Counted from the first letter of the stretch, positions 36,201-48,978 are shown. The stretch: 64,000 nucleotides of DNA from Misgurnus anguillicaudatus (GCF_027580225.2 NC_073358.2:45401001-45465000); one strand, 5' to 3'. Numbers and translations are program-made. Notes: generated by a model not told the origin, from the sequence alone.

Positions 36201-36334
36201 CCATACAACATTACTTTTTTTTTTTTTCTTTTTTTTTAATCCTTACAATGTATGCACATCATGATCCACACACAAAATCTATTTTATATATGAAAACATG
36301 TCTCTATCTGGAGAAAATCAAGGACTTTGTGGAT

Positions 36335-36720
36335 GTGAAATCCAGGCTAAAGTCTCATAATCTTGATATGAGATCGGAAGCATCAAATTTTGGTAATTGA
36401 TTTTACATTGCTTTCAATCTTTGACATGACCTTACTCAGTCAATATTAACCTCCTAAGACGACCTGGTGTGTCCACAAACATGGACATCACATTTTTTGT
36501 TGTTTGCACCATAATACTTAATTCTGTGTAACTGGAACACAAACGTGGACAATTACAATGCTTAGACAAAAACAATATTTGGTTCTTATATTTATTGGTT
36601 CTTCCTAACCCCAAATAGGTGGAATAAATCTAAAATGCAAGCCAATCCAAAGCTTGAGTCCTAGGATGTTAAAGATATCCAGGTTATATTTACATTACGT
36701 ATGATGAATTTATGTGGAAA
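36335..36720 (+). repeat. Dispersed repeat family F, copy 1, interrupted
   Basis: Bases 36335-36449 and 36669-36720 match 60775-60930 (TTGACATGACCTTACTCA; GAAGCATCAAATTTTG). A TTAA element splits it. Confidence 0.65.
36450..36668. mobile_element. TTAA MITE, 219 bp
   Basis: The ends CCTCCTAAGAC and GTCCTAGGATG are inverted and bounded by TTAA (36446-36449 and 36669-36672). The interior has GGTTCTTATATTTATTGG and no coding. Confidence 0.78.
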
Positions 36721-37305
36721 ACATAAAAAACTGACTTTGTCACGTCATTTACTATTGCGTTATTATACATTTAATTGATTTATCAGTGCTCGGCAACATG
36801 TAAATGTATGGATATGGCATTCATTCCAATTTAGCATGTACGTTTTGCTCAGTTTGTGGGGTTGCATTTCCAATACAATACCAACTGCTCTATAGCAACA
36901 CTTAAAAATACCTTAGAGAATTCAGCTAAGCCGTGATGTAATTGAATAGGACATGACCGCCTTTATCCACACCAAAATCAATGAGATGATCAGGACAAAG
37001 GTTGATAGAGAGCCAGTCGGTTTTGTTTACTTGTCTAATAGGGAATAAAAATCGTTATTCCTTTTTGCCTACCAAGCAGGTTTGTGGAAAAACATCTAAG
37101 AGAATATAAGGTGACCTACCCGAGAGCAGGAAGGGATGCAAATAAACCTAGAATAGATTCACTGACCTCATGTCATCTATTTCTGTACCTTTGTCACACT
37201 GTCATACATATACAGTAGTACAGTCATGGACGTAAATGCAAACAGTGACAACTTCCTGTGTTGGCAGCAGGTCAGCTCTAGCTTCTCCATAGACACCTCA
37301 AAAGA
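36721..37305. other. No gene recognised
   Basis: Nothing recognised. Confidence 0.35.
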
Positions 37306-37640
37306 TAGCTTTCTTACTTAGTATTTTGGTCTTGTTTTCAGTACAAATATTAACATAAATTCTTAAATCAAGATGTATTTTCATGATGAGCAAATTGACC
37401 TAAGAAAATAAGTCTTAGTACATGATGTAACTACAGAACAGTCAAGTTTTAAATAGGAAAGCACTTTTTGGTTATTTTTTAGGGCGATGCTAATGGTCTA
37501 ATCAGATTCAATGGATTATGCTAAGCTATGCTAAAAGTGGTGACAAACAGCTAAATGGATTCCAAAAAGGCAAAAATCAAGTGTTTAACTCTATTGGGGC
37601 TAGAAAATGAGCATATTTTTAAAAAAAGTGGAGTGTTCCT
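37306..37640. repeat. Truncated family D MITE fused to a truncated TTAA element
   Basis: Bases 37306-37410 match the left arm of family D (TTAGTATTTTGGTCTTGTTT). Bases 37420-37640 match the right arm of the 57839-59380 element (GGCGATGCTAATGGTCTAAT, AAGTGGAGTGTTCCTTTAA). The junction near 37415 has no visible duplication. Confidence 0.7.
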
Positions 37641-37777
37641 TTAATGTTGTAATGTTGTAATGTCACAGTTGGTGTTATGTTGAGATTGGCCTGTTTTTCA
37701 GCGGTCATTTGCATGCACAAGGTTTAAATAAGAAGTGAGGAAACAATTGTGTCTGAGATATGTCATTACCATGTAAA

Positions 37778-38254
37778 CACTGCAAAAAATGATTTTCGGG
37801 AAAAAAAAAAATCTTGGTATTTCTGTCTTGTTTTCGGTAAAAATATCTAAAAAAATTCTTAAATTAAGATGCTTTTTCTTGATGAGCAAAAAGACCCAAG
37901 AAAATAAGTCTAGTTTTTAGACCAAAAATATCAAATTTAAGTGATTTTGTGCATAAGCAACAAAAATCTGCCAATGGGGTAAGCTAATTTTTCTTGAATT
38001 TTTCTTGAATTTAGTGTTTAAGAAAAATGTTCACTATTTTTTTGCTTACCCCATTGGCAGATTTTTTTTTTTTTTTTTTTGCTTGTTTTATGCACAAAAT
38101 CACTTTAATTTGATATTTTTGGTCTAAAAAACTAGACTTATTTTCATTTTGCTCATCAAGATAAAGCATCTTAATTTAAGATTTTTTTAGATATTTTTAC
38201 TGAAAAGAAGACAAAAATACTAAAAAAAATTCTTGAAAATAATTTTTTGCAGTG
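37778..38254. mobile_element. Palindromic MITE family D, copy 4
   Basis: It runs from CACTGCAAAAAATGATTTTC to GAAAATAATTTTTTGCAGTG. It keeps ATCTTAATTTAAGATTTTTT near 38168, the empty site for the TTAA insertion found in copy 1. Confidence 0.85.
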
Positions 38255-38467
38255 CAAGACATAATTAGTGTATTTTATTATTACTTTATTTTTTCTGAAA
38301 TAAGACCAGAAACAATAAATCTTGATTATGTAAGTGACTTCCGAATAACGCAACCTTCAAAATGAAAACAATGTACCAAGGGTGTAGATTTGGTTTTAAC
38401 ATTGGAGGGTTGAAGTGTCAACTGCACATGTTTTTATTAATCACTTTATAAATATTTGTGGAGTTAA

Positions 38468-39332
38468 AGGATTAGTCCATTTTCTTTAAAAAAAAATCCA
38501 GATAATTTACTCACCACCATGTCATCCAAAATGTTGATGTCTTTTTTGTTCAGTTAAGAAGAAATTATGTTTTTTAAGGAAACATTCCAGGATTTTTCTC
38601 ATTTTAATGGACCCCAATAATTAACAGTTTTAATGCACTTTAAAATTGCAGTTTCAATGAAGTTAAGGGACTCTCAAAGATTCCAAACGAGGCATAAGGG
38701 TCTTATCTAGCGAAATGATTGTCATTTTTGACAAGAAAAATAAAAATATGCACTTTTAAACCACAACTTCTCGTCTATCTCCGGTCCTGTGACGAGCCAG
38801 CGCGACCTCACGTAATTGCATAGTGACGTAGAAATGTTACGTTTTACATGAAACGCACATTTGTGGACCATTTTAAACAATAAACTGACACAAAGACATT
38901 ATTAGTATCATTCCACATACAACAACGTAGAAACGGTCCTCTTTCTCTACACTTGTTTACACTGGGGCGTAGTTTCGCATTCTTCATCCGTGACCTCTTG
39001 ACGTATTGCGTGAGGTCGCGTTCGCACGTCACAGGACCGAAGATAGACAAGTAGTTGTGGTTTAAAAGTGCATATTTTTTATTTGTCAAAAATGACAATC
39101 GTTTTGCTAGATAAGACCCTTATGCCTCGTTTGGGATCATTTAGAGTCCTTGCAATTTTGAACTGCATTAAAACTGTTAAGTGTTGGGGTCCATTAAAAT
39201 GAGAAAAATTCTGGAACGTTTTCCTCAAAAAACATAATTTATTCTCGACTGAACAAAGAAAGACATCAACACTTTGGATGACATGGTGGTGAGCAAATTA
39301 TCTGAATCTTTTAAAGAAAATGGATTAATCCT
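38468..39332. mobile_element. TTAA-flanked palindromic element, family C copy 2
   Basis: TTAA at 38464-38467 and 39333-39336. The ends AGGATTAGTCCATTT and AAATGGATTAATCCT are inverted. Arms of about 390 bp pair along their length, with a loop near 38900. Same family as 16286-17188. Confidence 0.9.
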
Positions 39333-39336
39333 TTAA

Positions 39337-40359
39337 TTTAAAGTAATTTTAGGATATTAGAATCGTAAGCATTCCGTTATCCCGACCCAGAAACTACACC
39401 CATGTACCAGCTACAGCTTTCACATCCCACATCCTAACACCTTTCTTCAATCTTTCAAGCAACATACGTACTATATAAACACACACACACACACACACAC
39501 ACTTGAGAGGTCTCAGTCATGCGGTCTGGAAGTCTTTCGTGGGAGTTGTTTATTTTGAATCATCCCTCCATCTGCTCTCACGCAATAAAAGAGCAGTCCT
39601 CCGGTGCGTTCCAATCTCCAGCAGTAATCCGACCGGCCTGCAGACAACGGCGGGCTTGATCGATTAATCACCGGGTTGTAGAAAAGCGCACAGGCGACAA
39701 ATGCAACATGCTATGCTGGGCCTCGTTCCACTTCATCACGTGGAACACACTGAGCTTTATCGATCTATTGTGATACCATCCGTTCCCCAGACGGCAGCTC
39801 TCCAGAACCTCCCGAACAGCACAAAAAACACACAATTTGTCAAAATAACATTAATTTCGCCAAACAACAGAGGGCAATTTATCTACTGTCCCACAGTATG
39901 AAAAACAACAGTGAGCGCAGTTAACCAACACACTGTGAGTAATGCAACACATTCATTGTTTTTTTTTCGTTCTCCAAGCGCTTGTGTTTGCTCACTATTG
40001 AAATCGACAGGCATTCGGCGACAAAAGCCCATCATTTTCTTGCATCAGACCTTGATTCTATGGTCGAAACGGGGTTTTAAAGATCTGCCTGCAAATGTCA
40101 AGAGGAAACGACAAAGCATCCTGTCAGTCAGATTTAAAATCGCTTCACAGGCCCAACAAACAAACAATTTCTCTTGTGCCTGTATTGACTCGCGCTCACA
40201 ACACATAATCAAAGCATCATTTCCACTTTGGCTCTAATTTTCCCTCAAGAAACAGACGCGCGTGAAAAATGACAAAATCATAGCAGCTGTTAAGCATCAG
40301 CATGCAGGAGGACAATACGTAGATAACATGTAAATCAGGACGTGTACCGAGGAGAACCA
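39337..40359. other. No gene recognised; contains an AC microsatellite
   Basis: An (AC)n tract lies at 39479-39503. Open frames at 39701-39901 and 39911-40237 have no recognisable domain or splice support. Confidence 0.35.
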
Positions 40360-40363
40360 TTAA

Positions 40364-40683
40364 AGGGATAGTTCACCCAAAAAATGAAACTTCTGTCGTC
40401 ATTTTATCATCCTTATGTTGTTCTAGATCTGTATGAATTTTTTTTTCTGATGAACCCAAAGGAAGATATTTTAATAAATGATGGTGAGCCAAACGCACAG
40501 CTGATTGTAACCAGTGACTTCCATAGTAGGAAAAAATACGATGGAATTTAATGGGTACCATCAACTGTGTGCTTTTACATATTTTATCAAAATATCTTCT
40601 TTTGAGTCTACCAGAAAAAAGAAATTCATACATGAGAATGAGAAAATGATGACAGAATTTTCATTTTTGGGTGAACTATCCCT
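40364..40683. mobile_element. TTAA MITE with AGGGATAGTTCACCC ends
   Basis: AGGGATAGTTCACCCAAAAA and TTTTTGGGTGAACTATCCCT are near-perfect inverted ends, bounded by TTAA (40360-40363 and 40684-40687). I recognise the type as very common in cyprinid genomes. The interior is palindromic (GACTTCCATAGTAGG centre). No coding. Confidence 0.95.
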
Positions 40684-40687
40684 TTAA

Positions 40688-41089
40688 AGGAAAACACCAC
40701 CATTTTTCAATATTTTACATCAGCTTTCTTTTTTCAATGCATGCACTTTTAATCTTTGTACAGCGCTTCTTGAATGTGTTAGCATTTAGCCTAGCCCCAT
40801 TTATTCCTATGGCTCCTAAACTAAAGTTTTATTTTGTGCACCCATACTTACTCGTGTAACTACTCATGTAACAGTCTTTAAATAGAGAAAACATGGAAGT
40901 GTTTGGTGGCTTCTAAATTCCTCCCTGTTTGGATCCTAAGGAATGAATAGGGGTTGGCTAAATGCTAACACATTCACGACGCGCTGTACAAAGATTAAAA
41001 GTGCACGCATTGAAAAAAGATAGGTATGTATTACTTTGTCTAAGTTGAGGTAAGAACATAGTAAAATATAAAAAAGGTGTTGTTTTCCT
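40688..41089. mobile_element. TTAA MITE directly abutting the previous one
   Basis: AGGAAAACACCACC and GGTGTTGTTTTCCT are inverted ends. Its left TTAA (40684-40687) is also the right TTAA of the preceding element; the right TTAA is 41090-41093. The arms share TGCTAACACATTC and inverse. Confidence 0.88.
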
Positions 41090-41093
41090 TTAA

Positions 41094-41775
41094 TGCGCTT
41101 TCGGCAGATCTTGCTTGACAGGCATTCTCAATTGCACGTTTGGGTAAAAAACAACTAGTTCGTCCCTTATCCGTGTTGAACATCTGCAGTCTCTTATAAA
41201 GGACAGGAACAGACGGAGAATGAGGGGTTTGTTCAGCAGCACGGCTTGTAAAAAACATGCAGTCGTTTTCATTAACAAAGTCAGTGCTCATAAAATTTTA
41301 AAGGTGCTGGTTCATAAAAAACAAACAAAGATTATGTTTACAGTGATGCACTTACAACAGAAGTCTATTGGGGAAGTGCAGGGTTTGAAAGCATAGCCAC
41401 AAGACTTTTCATCGTGGGGCTAATGTGATGAAATTGCGCACTAACGTTATTTGTGCAAAGTTTTATTCAATTTTCAACTCCTGTTGTGGGTAAATCCTGC
41501 AAACCTTGTAACATTTCGGGAATCGTTAATCCGTTTAAAAAAGTAGTGCTGGTGTTGAAGAAAATAATATAGCACACAATTTGTAACAGAAAAAGACCAT
41601 CAGTGCTTTAAGGAAGAATTGCTCCACATTTCTATTTTTAAATCATTTTGCCCTATAGAGACTTCAAGTGCATTACTGTAAAAGCTATTTTGTTTGCCAC
41701 AGACTGCCGACAAAGCTTCACTTGTTTTGAACTCGAACAATTTGTTTAAAATGGACCATAGAATAAAAGAGCAAT
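41094..41775. other. No gene recognised
   Basis: Two minus-strand frames at 41040-41291 overlap without recognisable domains. Nothing else seen. Confidence 0.35.
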
Positions 41776-41871
41776 CCACTCTTAAAAATAAAGATGCTTC
41801 TCGGTGCCATAAAAAGCCTTTTTGTAGGAACCCCATATAGTCTCATGTGAAGTCTTAACCTAAGCCAAGAG

Positions 41872-42788
41872 TAAGGGAGAGCGGGGCACAAAGTAACACT
41901 TTTTGGCTTTGGCTCTATCATTCAAAAAATATTTAAGTTAGATTAATAAATTTTTACATAATCAACACACACATCTCTGCTACAAATAAACAATTAAGGT
42001 TTGTGGGACCTACCGTTATCGTACAATTACACAGAAAGTGACAGCGCAAACGTTAATAGGTGGGGTTTACTGTAACAAACATATTATTATCTTTAAGATG
42101 TTTGTTTAACTTTTTGCTTCAGTTCTATATATTCTGTTGGTTGGTTTTTATCCCAACGTTTATCTAGTGTTAAAAAAATGAAACAGGAAGTGCTTCTGGA
42201 CCAATGTTGTTTACATCTTTTGAAATGGTCTATAATATAGATATCCACACATTCATCCATCAATGATCCTTCATCTAACCATCTTTGTATTATGCATCAA
42301 CGCATATAAATAGATTTTTTGAAAGGGCTGAACAATAAAGACAAAAAAATCATAATGGTCAGATATTTCCCCATATATTGTATTAACAGTTATCATTTTG
42401 ATGAATAGTATTTACATTGTTTTAATTTCATTATCATTGTATACCTGAGGCTTAATTTTAACACTGTGTTTCAATCCCAGCTATCAGTTACTAGGATTTG
42501 CTGACATGTTTCAAAATGGTATTATGTTTTAGGTAACAAGATGGTGATTAAAATAATATAAGGTTGGATTTGGTGACTTACACACCCAACTCAGAAATCT
42601 GAAAAAAAAACATCAGAAGAATTTTACTTTCATTCCTCCTTGTTCAATATCTTAAAAAACACATCAAAACTTTCACAAATATCTTCTGACAGTAAGAGAA
42701 AAAAGCAAAAGCTTTGCTTGGCCTAGAATAAATATGTAAAGTAGTGTTACAATTAACCCCACATTAGTTTGTCCCCCACTCACCCCAA
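41872..42788. mobile_element. Possible DNA element with GGGGCACAAAGTAACAC end
   Basis: The left GAGAGCGGGGCACAAAGTAA and right TTAGTTTGTCCCCCACTC are loosely inverted. The interior is AT-rich without transposase. No target duplication found. A CACTCTTAAAAATAAAG repeat fragment lies just upstream (41777-41860). Confidence 0.35.
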
Positions 42789-42789
42789 T

Positions 42790-43321
42790 AATCTGTTTTT
42801 ATATGTACGCAAACGGTCGATCGCACAGCCTTGCAGTGGTTTTTTTTTTTTTTGGATGTACGTGATGCATGGACATTATGACAAAATGCACAAAAATGCA
42901 TCTTCTACATTCTTGGGGCCAGGATTAAAGTCGTCAATTCAAAAGAAAGAAAATATTTACTTCAAATTCTGTTGTAGCGGCAAAAAAGCCATTACTGTAA
43001 ACCAGCTGTTTTATATATAATTTCTTTCTTTCTTATTTATTTTTTATTATTAATTACATTAAGTGTTTGTTAAATGTTTATCTATGTTAATTTATTTTCA
43101 GTGACTTTGGCTTGCCTGTAACCAAGTACTGTATGAATACATGTGCTGTAGGCTTTTGTTGGCAAAGTTTGGTTTCCTAAGAACAATAAATATTAATTTG
43201 CAAAAAAAAAATGCATCTTCTGGGCTACATACAACATTCTCGTGTACACGCATGCGTGACCTATGAGCACATACACAGGGTTTAAAAAATCTGATGCTAA
43301 GGGCACTCTTCTGATTACGAA
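42790..43321. other. No gene recognised
   Basis: A poly-T run at 42838-42854. The open frame 42769-43020 has no recognisable domain. Confidence 0.35.
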
Positions 43322-43862
43322 AAATGCGTCCCTGAAGTTAATTCAACTTAAAAAATATTAGTTGACTCAACTGTTAAATATTTTAATCTTGTCAATTAAG
43401 AAAAAACATTTGTATGAAAAATTGTGTTTCTGATGAGTTTTTATGGTTATCTGTAATACAGCGATTACGCAATTTATAAAAAAAACTGAAGCAAAAAATG
43501 AATAATTAATTTTACACTCCGTGTATGTTTGGATAATCGTTCTGAATCTGATCAATAATAAAATTCCTTCACAAAAATGCAATTATTTCAGCTTTTTGCT
43601 AAGTTTAAAGCAGAGAAAAATATATAGATATAGGTTAAAACGTTTCTTTTCCCTGTTTTGTTAGTTTTTTGTTTGAAAGCAGACGGTCTGTTCTTTCATT
43701 TGATATATTTGTATGTTTATATTTTTAGAAGAAAATTTTCCTGGAAGGTATTTTGTGGAAATCACAACAAATGCTGGCGACAACTTTTCAAAAAAAAAAA
43801 GGCTGGCGGGGAATGAGTTAAGTTAAATTAACTCAATATTTTAAGGCAGCACGAACACTTCC
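43322..43862 (+). repeat. Dispersed repeat family A, copy 2, inside an older AT-rich repeat
   Basis: Bases 43405-43825 follow family A (GTAATACAGCGATTACGC, CAGCTTTTTGCT, TTGAAAGCAGACGGTCTG, GGCTGGCGGGGAATGAGTTA). The flanks CTTAAAAAATATTAGTTGAC and AACTCAATATTTTAAGGCAG belong to a second repeat also seen at 1-235. Confidence 0.75.
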
Positions 43863-43882
43863 TTTTTACGTTTATTTTACAG

Positions 43883-44300
43883 TAGGGGTGCACCAATATA
43901 CACTAATAATACCTGGCTGACAACTATTTTGAACCGCACGCCAATATTATTCACAGCTATTTTATCTACTATGGCTTTTGATCAGTAAGTCCTTATCGAT
44001 CTGAATTCACTGTTAGTTTGAGTTGTTTATAACATGCATTTAAAAAAGCAACACTTGTTAAACAAAATTATTATACGTATTCTTTTTTATCATGAAAAGG
44101 TTTGAAGAACAGCAATATAAATATATCCTTAAGCAATTTCCTCAAGCTGCGTGCCATAGCTGCGTGTGTATGGTTCTTCTTCTACAGCGCATATTAAGTT
44201 TCTGCACGAAAGCACCCTTTGGGTTTTGGATGTAGCGGCATTTCACCGTAATTCATTCAGAAGCATAGCAAGCATCAACGGCCGATATATGTTACAGTGC
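43883..44300 (-). mobile_element. hAT-like relic related to 58442-58887
   Basis: It begins TAGGGGTGCACCAATATA and contains, in inverse, the interior of the hAT MITE at 58.4 kb (AAAAAAGCAACACTTGTTAA, GAACAGCAATATAAATATAT, TTTCACCGTAATTC). The right end and target duplication are uncertain. Confidence 0.55.
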
Positions 44301-45844
44301 CAGAAGAAACACACAAATCCCACATGCGACATCAAACCTGTATTGCTTTTAACAAGCCACCGAAGCCCAGGGGCCAAACTTTATCCAGGCATGCAGACAT
44401 CTCATGAGCAACAACGGATTCAGATGGGAATTGCTGGGCATTTAATACACACGGCTGTACGAAACCGATTCAGATGGGAATAAAACCAGGAAGCTGAAGA
44501 AAGCCAAAGAATGCTGTGCTGGTGTCCAGGGAACCTGTGTTTAAAATCCACCACGGAGAAATACAGGTATCTGGATTTATAGAGTCTCACTGCTCTCGCT
44601 AATAAGGGACATTAAATGTTCACTGCCGAGCAGCCTTAATGGAAAGCTTCTTACAAAGAGCAAATAAAAAGTTAAAGACTATTTCTGAGATAAATAGCGA
44701 GTATTTATTTTAAACATTTATTTGCTTGATACTATGCATTTGCATCCAATGCTACCTTTGTTGGCCCTTACCAATATTGATCCGGGTAATTAGGGATTAT
44801 CGATTACAACGGTGATTTATGTAACGTTGACCGGCCCTGCAAGAACTGTCCATTCAAATACAAAAAAGACTAAATGAGTTTTAGTGGATTCATTTAGAAA
44901 TCTCATTATCAAACACCCTACTCATTATTAAATAATGAGACTTTAGAAGTGGAGATTAGACATGATGTTTTCAGTTTAATTTCCTGGAAAACTAAGCGAG
45001 GGTAAAGAAAAAGTGGGAATCAGTCAAATCTGATGGTTTAACAGCTCTGTCACAGTTTCATGTGCAATATCTGCGATGAAATTCGCTGTCAGGGTTTCAC
45101 AGTTTAAAGATACGGTAGAAGTGTATAAAAATGCTTATTTGTAGAAACACGCTTTGTTACACAACTGACATCATCATTTTAATTTTCATCTTTACAGAAT
45201 GTAAGAAAAAAACTTGTGAGGAGCTCAATCAGCACAGACGGGAAAGCCGACAACCTCCACCTTTGTCAAACATGAGATAATGATATTAAACAAATGCATA
45301 CGTTCATTAAATACTTTTTCAAATCCGATGAATCCCAGCCTCAGGTCATTGAAAAATACAGCTTTGTTGTCAAAATCCATTCACTGTGAGACACAAAAAA
45401 TGCTTGTTTACAAGCAAACATGTCAGACGCACTTAGAGGGTTTTGCATTTGACCTCGGGGAAAGTTTCAAGAAACTGTTCATCATCTTGATTTGGTTCAT
45501 CAGAGATTATTTGGTGGTCTGAGCTGTAAAAATATTTTTAAACATCGGAAGAAAATATAAGTAAGCAATCTAGATTTCAGATTGCAAGCAACAAAAAAAC
45601 AGATTGTGTTGTAGGGACGAATGCTGAGCTTTCCCGAAAAAAAGAATAATGGTCTATCATTGAAGGTGAAAATGCAATCAGACATCAATGTGAAAATGGC
45701 AGGAGATAGAAATAAGGTGCTGTCTCCAGGAGGGTAAAAAGTCAGAAAACAACAGAACTGCAAAAGGTAACTTTGATTTCACCAGATGGCTTTATCGGTT
45801 TTCAAAATACAACATTTTGGACCAAATTATTTGTACATCATACA
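44301..45844. other. No gene recognised
   Basis: Low repeat content as far as I can see. Open frames at 45280-45522 and 45500-45763 have no recognisable domain. The block 45000-45540 is candidate unique sequence. Confidence 0.35.
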
Positions 45845-45935
45845 CTCTCAAAAATAAGCTGTCCCTACCCTTTCAAAATGTCCTAAAATATACCATGTAT
45901 TAGTTATAGTTACAGATATATGCATTTGGTACCAG

Positions 45936-46584
45936 TAGGGTGACTGACCATACGTGCAATTTTCCCAGAAGTCGCATTTGTTGACCACATACATCACGTA
46001 AGGAATAATTGTCGACGGGCCATTGATTTATTCAAAAATAATGCACACCCAAGGTGGTTGTGCAGCACGACGAAAAGCGAAGTGCCGTTACACTGCGGGT
46101 GTGCATTATTTTCGAATAATTCAAAGGACCGGAGTCATTTTTCCCCGCATGATGTATGTGGTCGACAAACGCGACCCCCGGGAAAATGGCACGCAGGGTC
46201 ACCAAATGCATATCTGTCCACAAACAGTGCTCTGGTGCCTATATTTTTAAGACATTTCAAATGTTAGGTGTGCGGTTATTGAAAAATAATCAACATACAT
46301 GAAACATTTCTCAACCAATCAGAATAAAGCATTCAACAGCACTGTGGTATAACAAGGTTTAATATTTCAGGTTCCATTTCAGAAAAGCAACCATTAAATT
46401 TTAAGGTAAGAATAAAACTACAATGATTGTATGTCTTAAGAGACATAAATCTTCATTTTATAATGTTTTTAACTGCAATGTGAGTACCTCAATCATGCGG
46501 TCAACAAATGCGACTTCCAAAGGATACACCCGAAATCCTGGCCAGGACTTGTCCGAGGGAAATGGCACGTATATGGTCACCCTA
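45936..46584. mobile_element. hAT MITE, 649 bp, perfect 8-bp duplication
   Basis: The left TAGGGTGACTGACCATACGT and right ACGTATATGGTCACCCTA are inverted, with GGTACCAG at 45928-45935 and 46585-46592. It contains a second pair of similar ends inside (near 46140-46210: ATGTATGTGGTCGACAAACG), suggesting an internal duplication. Related to 9562-9870. Confidence 0.92.
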
Positions 46585-46831
46585 GGTACCAGTATGTACT
46601 TTTGATGTGCTAAAGTTGCTTTATTGGTTTGCTTTTCCACTTTTATACCACACGGTATGTGGTGGAAGCGCCACGCGGATACCGCTTTTCTCTTGGATTT
46701 GAAGCATTTTGTGCAGCATTTGTGCAAATATTTTTATCTTGCCTTGAAGAGCCGTGATCGCGGAAGGGGCTGGACTCTGCTCCACCAGTTAAACTGTCCA
46801 CATTTTGCCCCTTTCGCATGTCTCCTATTAA

Positions 46832-47554
46832 AGGAATAGTCTGCTCATTTTCAATGTTGAAATATGTTGTTGCCTTGGCTGGGAGTTGTTGATGCATCCC
46901 TCTGTCGTCTGTGTGCGTGCGCGTGGGCGCTGGGGCGCGCTGCGACGCTTCGATGGCATTTGGCTTGGCCCCATTCATTCGATGGTGCCATTTGGAGATG
47001 GAGTTGGAAGTGACCAAACACATCAACATTTTTCCTATTTAAGACGAGTAGTTATACGAGCAAGTTTGGTGGTACAGAATGGGGTGTGGCGCTTTTCTGG
47101 GCGGATTTGGAAGAGGAACTATATTTTGTGGCGTGATGGCGCTTTTGGGAGTACTTCGACTCGCCTGAAAAGTCCGCTCCCCTTCTCACTCTCATAATGG
47201 GAGAGGGAGGGTGTTACTGCGCCGAGTCGAAGTACTCCCAAAAGTGCTATTACGCCATAAAATATAGTTCCTCTTTTAAATCCGCTTAGAAAAGCGCTAC
47301 GTTTTATTTTGTACCACCAAACTTGCTCGTATAACTACTCGTCTTAAATAGGAAAAACGTTGATGTGTTTGGTCACTTCTAACTTTATCTCTAAATGGTA
47401 CCATTGAATGAATGGGGCTAAGCTAAATGCTATCGAAGTGTCGCAGCGCGCTCCAGCGCTTACGTGCATGCACACAGATGATAGAGGGATGTATCAACAA
47501 TTCTTAGTTAAGGTAATAACATATTTTAATATTGAAAAAGAGTAGACTATTCCT
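46832..47554. mobile_element. TTAA-flanked palindromic element
   Basis: TTAA at 46828-46831 and 47555-47558. The ends AGGAATAGTCTGCTCATTTT and AAAGAGTAGACTATTCCT are inverted. The arms pair throughout (GAGTACTTCGACTCG centred near 47190). The plus-strand open frame 46886-47197 is produced by an arm. Confidence 0.9.
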
Positions 47555-47558
47555 TTAA

Positions 47559-47979
47559 AAATTAACTAGACACTCACGACTGCCACTTACTGTGTGAAAC
47601 TCCCATTATTGTTACAGTTACGCCGCCTGTACTCCCGTAATGTTCTTGATTTTCGGCGTGTGGATGTTTCTCACAAATAAAATGGAGGTTGGGAACTTGT
47701 ACAACAAAGCACAGATGGCGATATCACTTTAGTTTTCTCGGCTACGCACAAGGGTAGCTAATCTTGCATTTAGCAAAGACGCAGGTAGTGATGATTCTCA
47801 TTGTCCAATCAGTGACCTGCATTGTTACACATCACGTTTTAGTATCAGTGCGGTTCGCTTGGAACCTCAACCGAGGCGGTACTAAAAAGTATTGGTAATA
47901 GGTACTGTACAAAGCAAAAACCACCCAAAAGTGAGCAGTGCCGAGCTATACTATGCAATGGAAAAGTGACATAATATGC
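47559..47979. other. Probable old DNA-element fragment
   Basis: The segment 47850-47965 (GCGGTTCGCTTGGAACCTCA, GAGCAGTGCCGAGCTATACT) has the look of a fish DNA-element end, but no partner end is found in the window. Confidence 0.35.
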
Positions 47980-48441
47980 ACACCCAGGTGAAAAAGTAGT
48001 ACACTTCCACAGTGTACCTTATGTGCTTTATTTTCGCACATTAATTTTGTACTTAATATACTAAAACTTCATCTTAAGTACTACTCAAGATGTTCTCAAG
48101 ATCATCCAAGCGCACCTCACTGTACCATTCCGAGACACCACGAATGTGAACTAAAATGCACTTTTAACATACTATCTCTGTATTAAAAAATGTATCCAGT
48201 TAACACCTGTATCAAACTTGAACTCAACTTTCATAAAAAGATGGGTTCAAGTTTACCACAAGTGGTACCTAAATACAGCTCTTAAATAAATTTTTAGCAC
48301 ATCTCCAAATAGCACAGTGAAGTAAGAACATCCCAAGAAGCACCAAAGATGAACCCCCAGTATACCAAGCACAAAACTAGTGTGCGAAAATAAAGCACTG
48401 TAAGTACACTATGGAAGTGTACTACCTTTTTTACCTGGGCA
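47980..48441. mobile_element. Terminal-inverted-repeat element, about 460 bp
   Basis: The left CACCCAGGTGAAAAAGTAGT and right TACCTTTTTTACCTGGGCA are inverted; arms of about 100 bp continue with CACTTCCACAGTGTACCT and GCTTTATTTTCGCACA. No clear target duplication and no coding. Confidence 0.65.
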
Positions 48442-48601
48442 CTTTGGGTACAAAGGTGTACTCTTTGAAAGGGTAATGCTCTAGTGACAGCGTTTGTGTC
48501 TTTATTTCCGCGAGTGTTGACTGAAAAAAATGTTTTATGCTTAAATTTGAGACTCAAGATTTGCACCCTTGTGCTCTGAGGATCTTAGCACAATTTTACA
48601 T

Positions 48602-48783
48602 CAGGGCTGTCAAATGATTCATTGCGATTTATCACATACAAAATAAAAGTTTTTGTTTGCATAATGTGTTTGTGTGTGTGTGTGTGTGTACTGTGTGATT
48701 ATGTATATATAAATACACAAACATTCAAGTATACATTTAAGAAACATTAACATATGTTTAATGTGTACAGTATATACACAGAG

Positions 48784-48817
<34 letters not shown>

Positions 48818-48978
48818 CATATAATCTCTGTGTACAGTGTTACTGCATATAAATATATACACACATGTAAATAAATGTATACATGTGTGTACGGTATGTA
48901 TTTATCTATATATAAAAATTACACACAGAACACAAACAAACTTTTATTTTGTATGCTATTAATCGTTTGACAGCCCTA
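48602..48978. mobile_element. hAT MITE with CA/TG-rich interior
   Basis: CAGGGCTGTCAAATGATTC and TTAATCGTTTGACAGCCCTA are inverted; the 8-bp duplication TTTTACAT is at 48594-48601 and 48979-48986. Two (TG)n runs lie inside (48668-48688 and 48795-48818). The minus-strand frame 48619-48864 comes from these runs. Confidence 0.93.

Noticed and set aside
41040..41291. 83-residue minus-strand open frame with balanced composition
   Set aside because: Begins inside a TTAA element end and has no recognisable domain or splice sites.
44766..44836. Right end of a hAT element paired with TAGGGGTGCACC at 43883
   Set aside because: The candidate end is in direct, not inverted, orientation relative to the left end.
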